From contig NC_089981.1 in the NCBI RefSeq assembly GCF_036417845.1, forward strand, positions 19,860,001 to 19,924,000: a stretch of DNA of 64,000 nucleotides. The letters run 5' to 3'. The DNA comes from Apteryx mantelli (lineage: Eukaryota > Chordata > Aves > Apterygiformes > Apterygidae). A program made the position numbers and the translations under genes. This document shows, piece by piece, positions 1 to 10,330 of the stretch. Positions within the stretch are counted from its first letter, which is position 1; each line of letters opens with the position of its first letter. Below the pieces are notes generated by a model. That model worked only from the letters and a program-made list of their open reading frames with translations. It ran no database searches and was not told the origin of the DNA.

Positions 1-77
1 ATTGCAAATAAATAAACTTCATGCTGCGTCCAATAGAAATGCACTTTTCAGTGTTTCATCTTTATTCCGCGCGCACA

Positions 78-113
78 CACACACACACGCATATATATAT
101 ACATATAAAGAGA
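78..113. repeat. CA/TA-rich microsatellite, copy A
   Basis: A run of alternating CA followed by TA and ACATATAAA. The same tract is at 59147-59182 in copy D. Copy B has a shorter, differently composed version at 14363-14395. Confidence 0.85.
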
Positions 114-1780
114 GGCAAATGTACATATGTATATGTGTACAGATGGAAAGGAACCAAGTCTCTAGCATTCTTCCCACCACCCTGAGGATAACCTAAGGCA
201 GAACAGACCTTGCAATCAAAACTGAGGTCGCTGGGACACTTGCAAAGCAGAGGTATTGGTCCAGCATCACAGAGTCCACCATTCCCCAGCAATGTGCTCC
301 TCTATCACACAGAAGTGAAAACAAGGCGATAATCATGTCCCTGAGCACAGTAAGCTTAACTGAAAGGACCATCCTTTCAAAACACACAGGAACCTTTTTG
401 TTTTTGTTTTTTTTAAAGCAATGCATAGTGCCAGGATAACTCTCTTCTCCCAGGGAGAGGATTTGGGACAAAAGAGGTTCCTCGTGGTCAGAGGACAGTG
501 GGGCAAGCAGACCAAAAGAACTTTGGGTTTCCATGAGAAATTGCGCCAGTGAAAAGCTGAAGATCAGGGTAGCTCTGCAGCTGCTTGGCCCAGCATGTGT
601 TTGGTGGGGTGCCTCTACCCTGCGCAACAGGCAGGGTAAGGCAACACTGAAGCTGCCCACTCAAAGGAAGAGAAGGCAGAAATTCTACTCCTACTCTTGA
701 TTTCTTATTCCAAATGGCAAGGAGGGCTTCATCGCCTGTAACAGGGAAGCTCCCAACTGGTGATCAGCCTGTGACTGTGCAGCGATGTTGCTGGGGCAGC
801 TGGCTGAGCCCTCAAGCCGCAGGAGAGCATCTGCCAGGCTGCACTGGTCCTAGGTCAGGGGATGGCTTGGGTGATCTCTCAAGGTCTCCACTAGCACAGA
901 TTTTCTAAACTGTAAGTTGAGACCGATTGCGAACTCACAAGGAACAACATGAATAACCGCGAGCCTTGAGTTGGGACTGCCATCTTCCCCGCTCTCGCCT
1001 GGAAAGAGCACAGTGATGGACACCAAAGGCTCCAGTCCTGAAAGCTTTTCTCTGTAGGAGTGCAAAGATACCGATGTGGAACAAGCAAACTAGGTGGCTG
1101 GGGGAGTCGAGCCGCGCTGGGTGAGGGAGGGCTTGAACACACCTTTAGCGCCCATCACAGCAGTCTTGCAGGGCAAACGCCTTCTACCAGCCCGTGTCTC
1201 CACTCCAGGTAGATTTCACACCTTCTTGGAGTCCACAGATCCCTCAGGCTCTCCAGAGACCTTGGAAAGGCTTCCTCTTTTCCTGGAGCTTCAAGTCTGC
1301 TTCCCTGCCACCCCCCAGCCAGCTCCCCCTGAGCCAGCTGTCTCCCCAGTCCCTCCCAGAGCCAGCAGCCCCCCTTCCTTCCTCCAGAGCCTCTCCCCGG
1401 GCAGGCAGGCACCTCTCTCCCCAATATATGACCTTTTTCTAAACATCATTTATCATATCTGGACACCATCTGACAAGGAGACATTTTGACCACCCAGCAC
1501 AGCATAGCTGATTTGAACTCTGCAGTAAGAAAGGAAGTGGCAAGCAACTAATGCCTGAACGGAGCTGGATTAGCTCCTGAAAAGAAGGATTTGCTAGAGC
1601 TGCCCACAAGGACTAAAGGTGATTCAGAAGTCTTTCCAGTCCTACATCACATTTCTACAGAAAAGCGATCGCCAGCCCCATGAGATTATCTCCTAGGACT
1701 ACCAGGGCATGGCTACCGAGCTATCTAACACTAGCCCCTCTGCTGGCTTTTTCTTTCTTCACTCAGGCTGGGAAGAAAGG

Positions 1781-2404
1781 ATGGTAGAAAACTGCACAGA
1801 AGCAATAGAGTTCATTCTTGAGGGGTTTTCAGACTGCCTGGAACTGCAGATTCCCCTTCTCTTGGTTTTCCTGGTGAGCTACGTCATCACATTAGTGGGG
1901 AATCTCAGGATGATCTTTCTAATTGGGGTTGACCCTCAACTTCACACCCCCACGTACTTCTTCCTCAGTCACCTGTCCCTTGTAGACCTCTGCTGCTCCT
2001 CCGTGGTCACCCCCCAGGTGCTGGCCAATTTCTTTGCTCAGCAGAAAGCCATTTCACTTCTGCAGTGAGCCACACACATGTGGTTCTTCAGCCTCTTTGT
2101 GCCTACCGAGTGTCACCTCCTGGCAGCAATGGCCTAGGACCACTATGTGGCCAATACGTGGCCATTTCCAAACCGCTGCTCTACGCTGTCATCATGTACC
2201 CAAAATCTGTGCCCGGCTGATAGCTGGCCCTTACATGGTGGGGATCGTGAATGCCGTGACACATAGCAGCCTTGCTTCCAGCTACGCTTCTGCAAGCCCA
2301 GTGTGATCAATCACTTCTTCTGCGATATCCCCACAGTGATCCCCTGCTCCTCCTCACACACACGCACCAACAAGCTGGTGCTTTTCACCCTGTCCTTCGT
2401 ACTT
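1781..2404 (+). pseudogene. Class II olfactory receptor pseudogene, copy A
   Basis: Remnant of a seven-helix odorant receptor. The ATG at 1781 sits 17 bases after a good splice acceptor (pyrimidine run ending CAG at 1764), as expected for an OR coding exon. The frame gives an N-glycosylation site (NCT), TM1 with LVGNL, the LHTP-YFFLS intracellular loop 1 motif and TM2-3 start, then a stop after 95 codons. Beyond it, other frames keep MA-DHYVA (the MAYDRY site, with a stop in place of Y), VINHFFCDIP (2302-2331) and a TM5-like stretch ending near 2404. An 11-base tandem duplication (GTGGCCAATAC) follows the DHY site. TM6 and TM7 motifs (KA-STC, NP-IYSLRN) are missing. The framing resembles the OR5/8/9 group, but family assignment is tentative. 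It cannot encode a receptor. Confidence 0.9.
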
Positions 2405-3394
2405 ATGTACTGGCCTATGTACTGGAGAAACCCACATGTCCCACAGACTCCCCCGGAAGAGTCGAAGCCCCTAGGATAGATGAGGCCTTTAGCAGCTATG
2501 TACAAAGACAAACGCAAAATTATTTCATACACGGTAAGGCAGAAAAGGGGGAGCACAGCCAGAGCTAGACACGAGCCTCTCCTCAACCAACCCAGGCTCC
2601 CACGATATCTAAAGGACTTCTCAAGTTTTTATTTGATTTTCTATGGAGTGAAAAACAGGCAAAGATGAAGCATCTGATTAGCAAATGCCAACAAATGCAT
2701 ATAAACTGCACGTGTAGTGAGAACACTTCTTTAAGGAGACCAAATGAGAGGCCTTGTCTAGCAGCAGGCAGAGGGAAGAGTTGAAGCTTGACCCACTGGA
2801 AGCCTCTTGGCTGGCCTGAACTCCAAGCTCTCATCACCTAGGCTACGCTACCCTAAATCTATTTCTGCCACAAATGACACTGCTCTGCTTCCCAAAACAA
2901 GAAGCTCACTCTGGGGACCAGCCAGCCAGCCTTCCAGGAGTCATCAGCTTAACAAGCCCTTCTGGGCATTAGGAAGAAAGTCCCTAATGACCCTGAAACC
3001 TTCTTGGAGAGCTCACACTCACCTTACCTCATTCTTCCTAACAAGCCACTGCGGGACAACCTCAGAGAGACTATCAAGAAGGAAACTTTCTTCTTTGTTA
3101 ATGGCAACGAGCACTTCTAAAGCTGTTTGGTTTGTCACAACTACCTCGGCCCTGAAGCCTGTGGTTAGGGAGCTTATGGGTCAGTACGTTCGCATATGCC
3201 TCGCCAGTCCTCCACTCCTTTGGTACGGAGGTTACCACCAGAGGTCCAAGCCCAGGCAGCTTGCCAGCAGCAGCTGAGAAGGCAGCTTCCCCTGGCCACC
3301 AAGGGTTGGCAGAAGCCACTTAGCACCTTGCAGCAGGAGCTTGGGGCCTCACAGAGGCTACAGCATGGAGAGCTAGAAAACTCAGCATGAAGGA

Positions 3395-3780
3395 GACCCC
3401 CAACACACTAGAAGCAAGCATCAGGGGCCAGTAATAGGGCCCATCAGCAGCCCCAGGCACCACAAGTGAAGAAGCAGGTCCGGAGTCCATCCAGGGCCTC
3501 CCATCAGGAGCAAAAGGAGACCAGGCAGGTCCAGAGACCAGCCACAATGTATGTTCCAAGGGTCCATCTAGGAGGGAAGCCACCTGCAGTGCAGGGCTGA
3601 GGTCCATCCAAGAGACAGGGGAGGAGCCAGTCACGCCTACAAAACATCTCAGAGAAGGGCTGAAACCCCTGGGCTGAGCTTAAATGAGGTCCTAGGCTAT
3701 GGGCTGGGTGGAGGTCCAGGTGAGGCTCTTCAGGGCCATCAAGGCCTATTATTGCTTTCAGGGCCCTGACTCAAACAGTG
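3395..3780. repeat. GC-rich dispersed repeat, first instance, copy A
   Basis: A block with TGAGGTCCATCCA, GGGCTGAGCTTAAA, a GGGCTGGGTGG run and TCCAGGTGAGGCTCTTCAGGGC. The same words in the same order occur at 13845-14100 of the same unit, so this is a dispersed repeat family and not only part of the duplication. I do not know its family. No coding frame. Confidence 0.75.
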
Positions 3781-5874
3781 CTACTACCCCAGCTCATGGA
3801 TGCTAACTGCGCTGGTGGTTCTTAGTTGCTTTCTGCTGCTTGAGGGACTGAAGTCTGTGAGGTGGCCTCCTCCACGGCCAGCTCTATCAGTAAAAGCAGG
3901 CCTTGATGTGCAGCAATGCTAGGCTTTTCCCACCTGCGATTCTTGCCCCTCCCTCTTCAATGCATGTCAAACCATAGTCCTCTCCAACACAGGGCTGACT
4001 GCTGGTGCAGCCTTGCATCTCTCTGAGATGTGCAGCTGCTTAACCACACTTCAAATGGATGTGGTATTAAATTGGTTAACATGTTAAAAAAATGCTGAAT
4101 GATGCGAAAGCACTACTAGTCCAAGTGAATTCAGCTATTCATGCAGGCCCACATCTTGGCAGGCTTCAGGGAGTCACTAACCTCCCACCTCAGACTCAAA
4201 GGGGACATTAGCACATGGTTTCTCTTAGAGAACTTCATGGCATTGCAGCGTCTGCCTGAGTCAGCAGAGATTACGTAGTCCCTTCAAGTTGGGTCATAAG
4301 GCCCTACCCAGATGTCAAGGTAGCACGTGTCCAGCTGAGGCACACGCTTGGTGCACGGGCAGCGCTGCCTGGGGCAGGTGACATTCCCCTGTCCGTGAGG
4401 CAGGGGCTGCCAGCGATGCCTCTGTCGGCCTCGGCAAGGATGCAGGTGAGCCCTCAAGCTCTGCCGGGGTAATGGGGACCAGTTCCCCCAGCAGCTGCAT
4501 GGGGAGGGCCCGCCAGCATTCAGGACACCCAGGTTGGCACCTGAGTCCAGAGTGATGCCTGCACCACCACAGCCAAGGGACGGAGAAGGAAAAGGGAAGT
4601 GGTGTGAGCCTTGCAGGGGGACAAACAACCATCCCCTCAGTTTCTCTGCTTGACAATTTTAAAAAGCCTTGATTTCCTTGGTGGTGATTGAGGTCAGCAC
4701 ATGATTTCCAGCTCTGTGTTCTGTAGCAGGGGTGTATGGCGCATGCTCCAGGACCACTCCGCAATGTGATCCAGAGCTAACCAGCGTGGGCATGGGCAGA
4801 GTCATGAAACACAGAGCACAAGGCAGCGACCTGCACCCCAAGGGGCTCTCAAAGAAGCCACGCACAAGAAGGTGCTGGGCAGGAAGATGGCAAGTGAAAG
4901 TCAGCATACCTATAAAGAAAGCAGTGCGCAGGAGGAAATAAAGAACGTCATTAACTTCAGCTCAGAACCCCTTTTTTTGTACTCGGCCACGGTTTCATAT
5001 CCCGTGCTGAGCGCAGGAAATGGAAAAAGTGCCTCTGACCCTCAGTATAATCTAGAGAAGAAAACTTACTTTAAGGGAAGACTCAGAATATGAATTTGAA
5101 CAACTCATTTAACATGTTCTTTATACATACAGAAGAGTATAGTCAGTCCAAGGATATGAAGTTATACCTTTAATATCCTAGGAGGGTAGTGGTGGTCAAC
5201 AAATCAGGTAGCACAACACTTCATGATTCAGCCTCAAACTATTCAGATATAGAAATGTAACATAAGCTTGTTCATCATTCATTGAAGTTTACATTTTATC
5301 ACAGCTTTTAAATAGTCTTCATTGAACACTGTACATTCAAACTCCCGTTCACTCAGCATAGGCATTCTGGAAACATGGTGAGGCTGCGTGACAAAAATGG
5401 AAAATAGAAACAAATAGTTTTGGCTAACAGAAAAAGGAGATGGTCCGAAGCAGCTGAAAAAGCTTTGAGGGGAATTTCAACGTTCCTATACTTTAAGAGG
5501 GCCTGTGAGAAGACATTTCACTCATAAAGCCTGTGTTCCTGGAGGACTCTCTTTTATTTTTTCCTGCTCTTATAATCTCCTCGAATTCATTTCACCATTT
5601 TCTTCTCTTACTGCCCCTCTATCCTTTGGATTGACTATGTTACGCACTGTTCTCTGCTGTTGCCACACATGTGCGTACCTGCCAGCATGTGATGCCCTCT
5701 CCTCTCCCATCGGTGTTGTGACCTCCTGGTGCTATACTAGAAACACTATCATTGCAGATTACTGGGGAAGTGGTCAGTGTAGGTGTTCACTAGCATGGTC
5801 AAGGGGAATAAAAATCTTCCTGGGTCACTAGGATAATGAGTCTCTTCCTTTCAGCTCTGTCATTAAGAGCAGCA

Positions 5875-6857
5875 CAAAGTCCAGCCGGAGGCCAGTCACT
5901 AGTGGTGTTCCCTGGGGTAGACACTGGGGCCAATACTGTTTGACGACTTCATTAGTGACCTGGATGATGGGACCAAAGTCACTCTCAGCAAATCTGCAGA
6001 TGGTGCAAAAGTGGGAGGAGTGGCTGATACAGCACACGGTTGTGTCGTTATTCAGAGGGGTCTTGACAGGCTGGAGAAAGGAGCAGAGAGGAAGCTCATG
6101 AAGCTCAACAGAGGGAAGTTCACAGTCCTGCCTCTGGGGAGGAATAACCCCATGCACCAGGACACGCTGGGGGCTGACCTGCTGGAGAGCAGCTCTGCAG
6201 AGAAGGACCTGGGAGTCCTGGTGGACAACAAGTTGAGCATGAACCAGCAATGTGCTCTTGTGGCAAAGGCGGCCACCAGCCTCCCGGGCTGCATGAGGCA
6301 GAGCGTTGCCAGCAGGTCGAGGCAGGTGATCCTTCCCCTCCACTCAGCCCTGGTGAGGCCACACGTGGAGTGCTGTGTCCAGGCCTGGGCTCCCCAGTAC
6401 AAGAGAGACATGGAGCTCCTAGAACGAGTCCAGCAAAGGGCTGTGAAGGTGATTAAGGGACTGGAGCATCTTTGCTGTGAGGAGAGGCTGAGAGAGCTGG
6501 GACTGTTCAGCTTTGAGAAGAGAAAGCTCAAGGCGGATCTTATCAATGTATAGAAATACCTGATGCAGGGGGAGGTAGGGAAGATGGAGCCAGACTCTTC
6601 TCGGTGGTGCGCAGTGAAAAGACAAAATGAAATACAGGCAATGCTATTTAAACATAACAAAAAGGTTTTGATGGTGAGGGTGGTCACACACTGGAACAGG
6701 GTGCCCAGAGAGGTTGTGGAGTCTGCATCCTTGCAGCTATTCAAAGCCCGACTGCACACAGTCCTGAGCAACCCACTGTAGCTGATCCTGCTCTAAGCAG
6801 AGGGCTTGGACTAGACAGCTGCAGAGGTCCCTTCCAACCTTAACCCTTCTGTGATTT
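5875..6857 (+). mobile_element. CR1 LINE fragment, 3' end (+), copy A
   Basis: Non-LTR retrotransposon fragment, 5'-truncated as usual for CR1. The translated frames carry the C-terminal part of the CR1 reverse transcriptase ORF: RPVTSGVP, LGRNNP, GADLLESSSAEKDLGVLVDN, HWNRVPREVVES. It ends in the typical CR1 tail (CCCTTCCAACCTTAACCC followed by TTCTGTGATT). The frame from about 6011 to 6553 is open for 180 residues, but the element lacks endonuclease and most of the RT and cannot move. Confidence 0.95.
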
Positions 6858-7164
6858 TGTGTGCAGATCCACAGCATCACCATCTCCAGCTCATAAACTC
6901 ACTTTTTGCCGTTTTGCACAGTGGCAATATATCTATGAGAGTGTGGGGGACAGACTAACTGGACGAGAAGCTTGTTCTTCAGACAAGAAAGATGTAGCTG
7001 TGTCAGTGGGCACAATCAGTCTGAGAGCTGGCTAATTAATTCTCCAGTCCTAATCTATGAGGTTTCAAACAGTTTTGGAAGCAGCAGATCTCAGAAACAT
7101 GCATGAAACATTCTCTTTCCAAAGAAGAAAAACTAAGGAAAACCATATAAAATGAGAATGCCTT

Positions 7165-8100
7165 TCAGAAGTACACTTTCCTCCTGATAATATTGATTGT
7201 GGCATGCTTCACCTCCTTGTTCCTCAAACTGTAAATCAAGGGATTCAGCATGGGGATTATAATGCTATAAAAGATGGATGAAATTTTCTTGCTCTCCATT
7301 GAGTTCATTGAACTGGGTTGCATGTAATTGAAAGCAGCAGATACGTAGAAGATGGTGATGGCTGCTAGGTGGGAGGCACAGGTGGAACAGGCTTTGCGCC
7401 TGCCTTCAGCAGAGTTCATCCTCATGATGGTCACCGCAATGCGGGCATAGGAGGCGATGATGAGCAGGATGGTGGTGGTCATGTTGAAGCCCACAAACAC
7501 AAACATCACAACCTCGTTGAGCCATGTGTCAGTGGAGGAGAGAACAAGCAATGGGGGCCCATCACAGTAGAAGTTATTGATGACGTGAGGGCCACAGAAG
7601 GAGAGCTGGAGCAAGCCACTCGTGTGTATGATGGCATTCAGCAGCCCTGCAAGGTAGGACCCGGCAACCAGGCACGTGCAGAGTCCAGGAGACATGACGA
7701 CCCCGTAGAGCAGGGGGCTGCAGATGGCCACGTAGCGGTCATACGCCATGGCAGCCAGAAGGTAGATCTCAGACGTGGCAAAAACACCATAGAAGTTTAA
7801 CTGCATGAGGCAGCCAGCAAAAGAAATGGCTCTGTGTTTTTCTGAAAGGTCCAACAGCATTTTGGGGCTGATAGTGCAGGAATAGCAAATGTCTAAGAAG
7901 GACAAGTTACTGAGGAAAAAGTACATGGGGGTGTGGAGCTGGGGGCTGACCCTGACCAGCACGATGATGCCGAGGTTTCCCACTAGGGTCAGCATGTAGG
8001 TGCCCAGGAAGAGGGCGAAGAGGACGGGCTTCAGGTGTGGGTGATCTGTGAGTCCTGCGAGGGTGAAGTGGGTCACCCTGGTGCAGTTCTCATCCACCAT
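7165..8100 (-). CDS. Olfactory receptor, class II, intact frame, copy A (311 aa)
   Basis: Seven-transmembrane odorant receptor expected in the plasma membrane of olfactory neurons, signalling through a Golf-type G protein. The frame is complete. Visible: N-glycosylation sequon at N5, GN at 41-42 in TM1, LHTPMYFFLS at 55-64, disulfide cysteine C97, MAYDRYVAIC at 118-127, EC2 cysteines C169 and C179, SY at 217-218 in TM5, KACSTCASHL at 236-245, PMLNPLIYSLRN at 283-294. Length is normal for vertebrate ORs. The third conserved EC2 cysteine (usually in LSCSD) is replaced by Ser (LSSTD, about 189). The start is fixed by the sequon spacing and by an acceptor-like TCTCTCTGCAG ending 18 bases upstream of the ATG. 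It resembles the OR5/8/9 families rather than the bird-expanded OR14 group; the family call is from memory. It differs from copy B by one residue (I248 against M248). Confidence 0.95.
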   Translation of the reverse strand: MVDENCTRVTHFTLAGLTDHPHLKPVLFALFLGTYMLTLVGNLGIIVLVRVSPQLHTPMYFFLSNLSFLDICYSCTISPKMLLDLSEKHRAISFAGCLMQLNFYGVFATSEIYLLAAMAYDRYVAICSPLLYGVVMSPGLCTCLVAGSYLAGLLNAIIHTSGLLQLSFCGPHVINNFYCDGPPLLVLSSTDTWLNEVVMFVFVGFNMTTTILLIIASYARIAVTIMRMNSAEGRRKACSTCASHLAAITIFYVSAAFNYMQPSSMNSMESKKISSIFYSIIIPMLNPLIYSLRNKEVKHATINIIRRKVYF

Positions 8101-9261
8101 TGGTACTGTCCTTAATCGCTGCAGAGAGACCTAGAAGGAAGAGGGTGAAAACAATGCTGGATGCAATTTCCACTTCAAAATATCAATGTGAAAAGATGAC
8201 ACTGCCTTTGAGGTTAAATGGAAAAGGAAAAAAGTAAAAGAACTGCTGATTATTCTCTTGCAGTGACAGTAACCTCTTTGGAAGAAAAAACTCAGCAGTT
8301 CTTAGAAAGTCTTTTCCATAAGCATCCAACAAAGAAAGCAGGGTGTCACAACCTGTTCTGTGACCCCTGATTCCCTTCCAGGCACAAATCCAGTATCTAC
8401 ATGCAGATTTTGGGGGGCTCATGAGATGTTTCATAAATATAATGATGACAGCTGCGGACCATGCACCCTTATTCATGTTTTCCTGTATTTTGATGCAGCA
8501 GCTACAGTGCCTAAGCAGATCCCTCTCAAGGCTCCAGGTAATACAAGGTCCTATCACAAAGCGGAAGGGTATCTTGGAACTTAAAGTTCTGGGGAAAGGT
8601 GGCTGTGCTTTCAGGGTGGAAACTGGCCTCTCTTTATCTGTTTACAGACTAGGCAGAGTCTTTCCTTCTGCTCTTGTTTCCTTCATTAGAAGTGAGATTC
8701 ATTGGACTACCACGCTATAGACAAGCTAGAGCCAAAGTGGCCCTCTGGCTTTCCTGGCAGTGTAGAGGATTGGCTCTTCTGACCTATTATGAACTATTTC
8801 TCTTAGATTAAGAAGACTTATCCTCTGAGGGTAGCTTGACTATGGGAGAGGTTTAAATGAAAAGCTCGGGCTTTGAGGCTTGTTCCGTAGATGTCGAAAA
8901 GGTGACCAAGGCCAGCTGCCTCCCTGCACACCATCGTGCACGCCAAACAACTCCTTCAGCTAGACACTCACTTTTAACCTTTTGACGCAAGACCTTTTGA
9001 CAAAGGTTGCCAAGGTGGGTAAATCTTAAGGCAAATCTCCCCTTAATCATTTCCTTTCCAGTTCAGGGGTTTGGTCTCTTTTGCACAGCTGATGTGAAAG
9101 TGCTCAAGCAGACATCTAAAATATCTGTTGTTACGTTAGAAGTCCAGAACCAACTGTTATTAAATAATATAGATGTGATGAAACATATCTAAGTAGAAAC
9201 TTCTATGCTCAGTCAAGCGAGACTACTCTCAGCTTAATTACAGAAGGGTATACTACTTCTC

Positions 9262-9293
<32 letters not shown>
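9262..9293. repeat. (TAG)n microsatellite, copy A
   Basis: 32 bases of TAG repeat, flanked by TACTACTTCTC and CCCTTCAAATG. Confidence 0.97.
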
Positions 9294-9785
9294 CCCTTCA
9301 AATGCCCTTTCAGAATACTAAGGCATGCCTTAAGCTGTCATTTTCACAGGCTTTAGAAAGGATTTTCCAATGGGTAACAGAATGCCTACATGTTCCTCCA
9401 ATGCAGGGCATGATACAATGCTTGCCTTACACTTCCACTAACCTCTTCATTGCAAAGCTCTCCCCTTACCTGAGGAAGTGCTTGCTAAAATAAATTGGAG
9501 TCAGGCACTTCTGCAGGGCAATTCATCCCCTCCAAAGAAAGGTCTTAGCCATTTGGGGTAAATCATCACCTGTAGCTGCTCACTTCCTGCTTTTAAAGGG
9601 AAAGCAGAGACCTGTGTAGAGCTAAACTTACAAAGGTTGGATGCCCAAGAGTCAGTGAAGATTCCTCACAGGACAGAGATCTGCACATAGGGCAAAGAAG
9701 GAGTGATCTAGGATATCACTGAGTGCATATAACCATTGAAACAAGAGTGCTGCTGAAGAATACCTAGTGAGAACGGGTGGCCTTC

Positions 9786-10330
9786 ATCACAGAATCACAG
9801 ACTGGTGGAGCTTTGAGGGGACCTTTGGAGATCATCTAGTCCAACGCCCCTTTTCAAGCAGGGTCACCTAGGTCATGTTGCACAGGATCGCGTCCAGGCG
9901 GCTTTTGAATATCTCCAGAGAAGGAGACTCCACAACCTCTCTGGGCAACCTGTTCCAGTGCTCTGTCACCCTCACAGTGAAGAAGTTTTTTCTCACGGTC
10001 AGATGGAACTTCCTGTGTTTCAGTTTGTGCCTGTTGCCTCTTGTCCTGTCGCTGGGCACCGCTGAAAACAGTCTGGCCCATCGTCTTGACACCCTCCCTT
10101 AAGATATCTGTATACCTTGATAAGATCCCCTCTCAGTCTTCTCTTCTCCAGGCTGAGCAGGCCCAGCTCTCGCAGCCTTTTCTCTTAAGAGAGAAGCTCC
10201 AGTCCCCCCCTAATGATCTTCATAGCCCTTTGCTGGACTCTCTCTGATACTTCCATGTCTCTCTTCTACTAAGGAGCCCAGAAATGGACACAGTACTCCA
10301 GAAGTTATACCACGTGAGCCTCAAGTGAAG
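9786..10330 (-). mobile_element. CR1 LINE fragment (-), copy A
   Basis: Read on the minus strand it encodes CR1 ORF2 C-terminal motifs ([45 protein letters not shown]). It ends at the left with the reverse complement of the CR1 tail (CACAGAATCACAGACTGG). It is 5'-truncated near 10330, with frame disruptions in the upstream part. Confidence 0.94.

Noticed and set aside
1709-1780. Upstream in-frame ATG of the OR pseudogene
   Set aside because: Lies before the splice acceptor ending at 1764; would be intron.
6052-6771. A 239-codon open frame on the - strand (also at 19914)
   Set aside because: Antisense to the CR1 reverse-transcriptase fragment; mirror frame only.
7369-7800. Open frame antisense to the OR (also at 21231 and 52123)
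   Set aside because: Shadow of the conserved OR coding strand, without its own motif.
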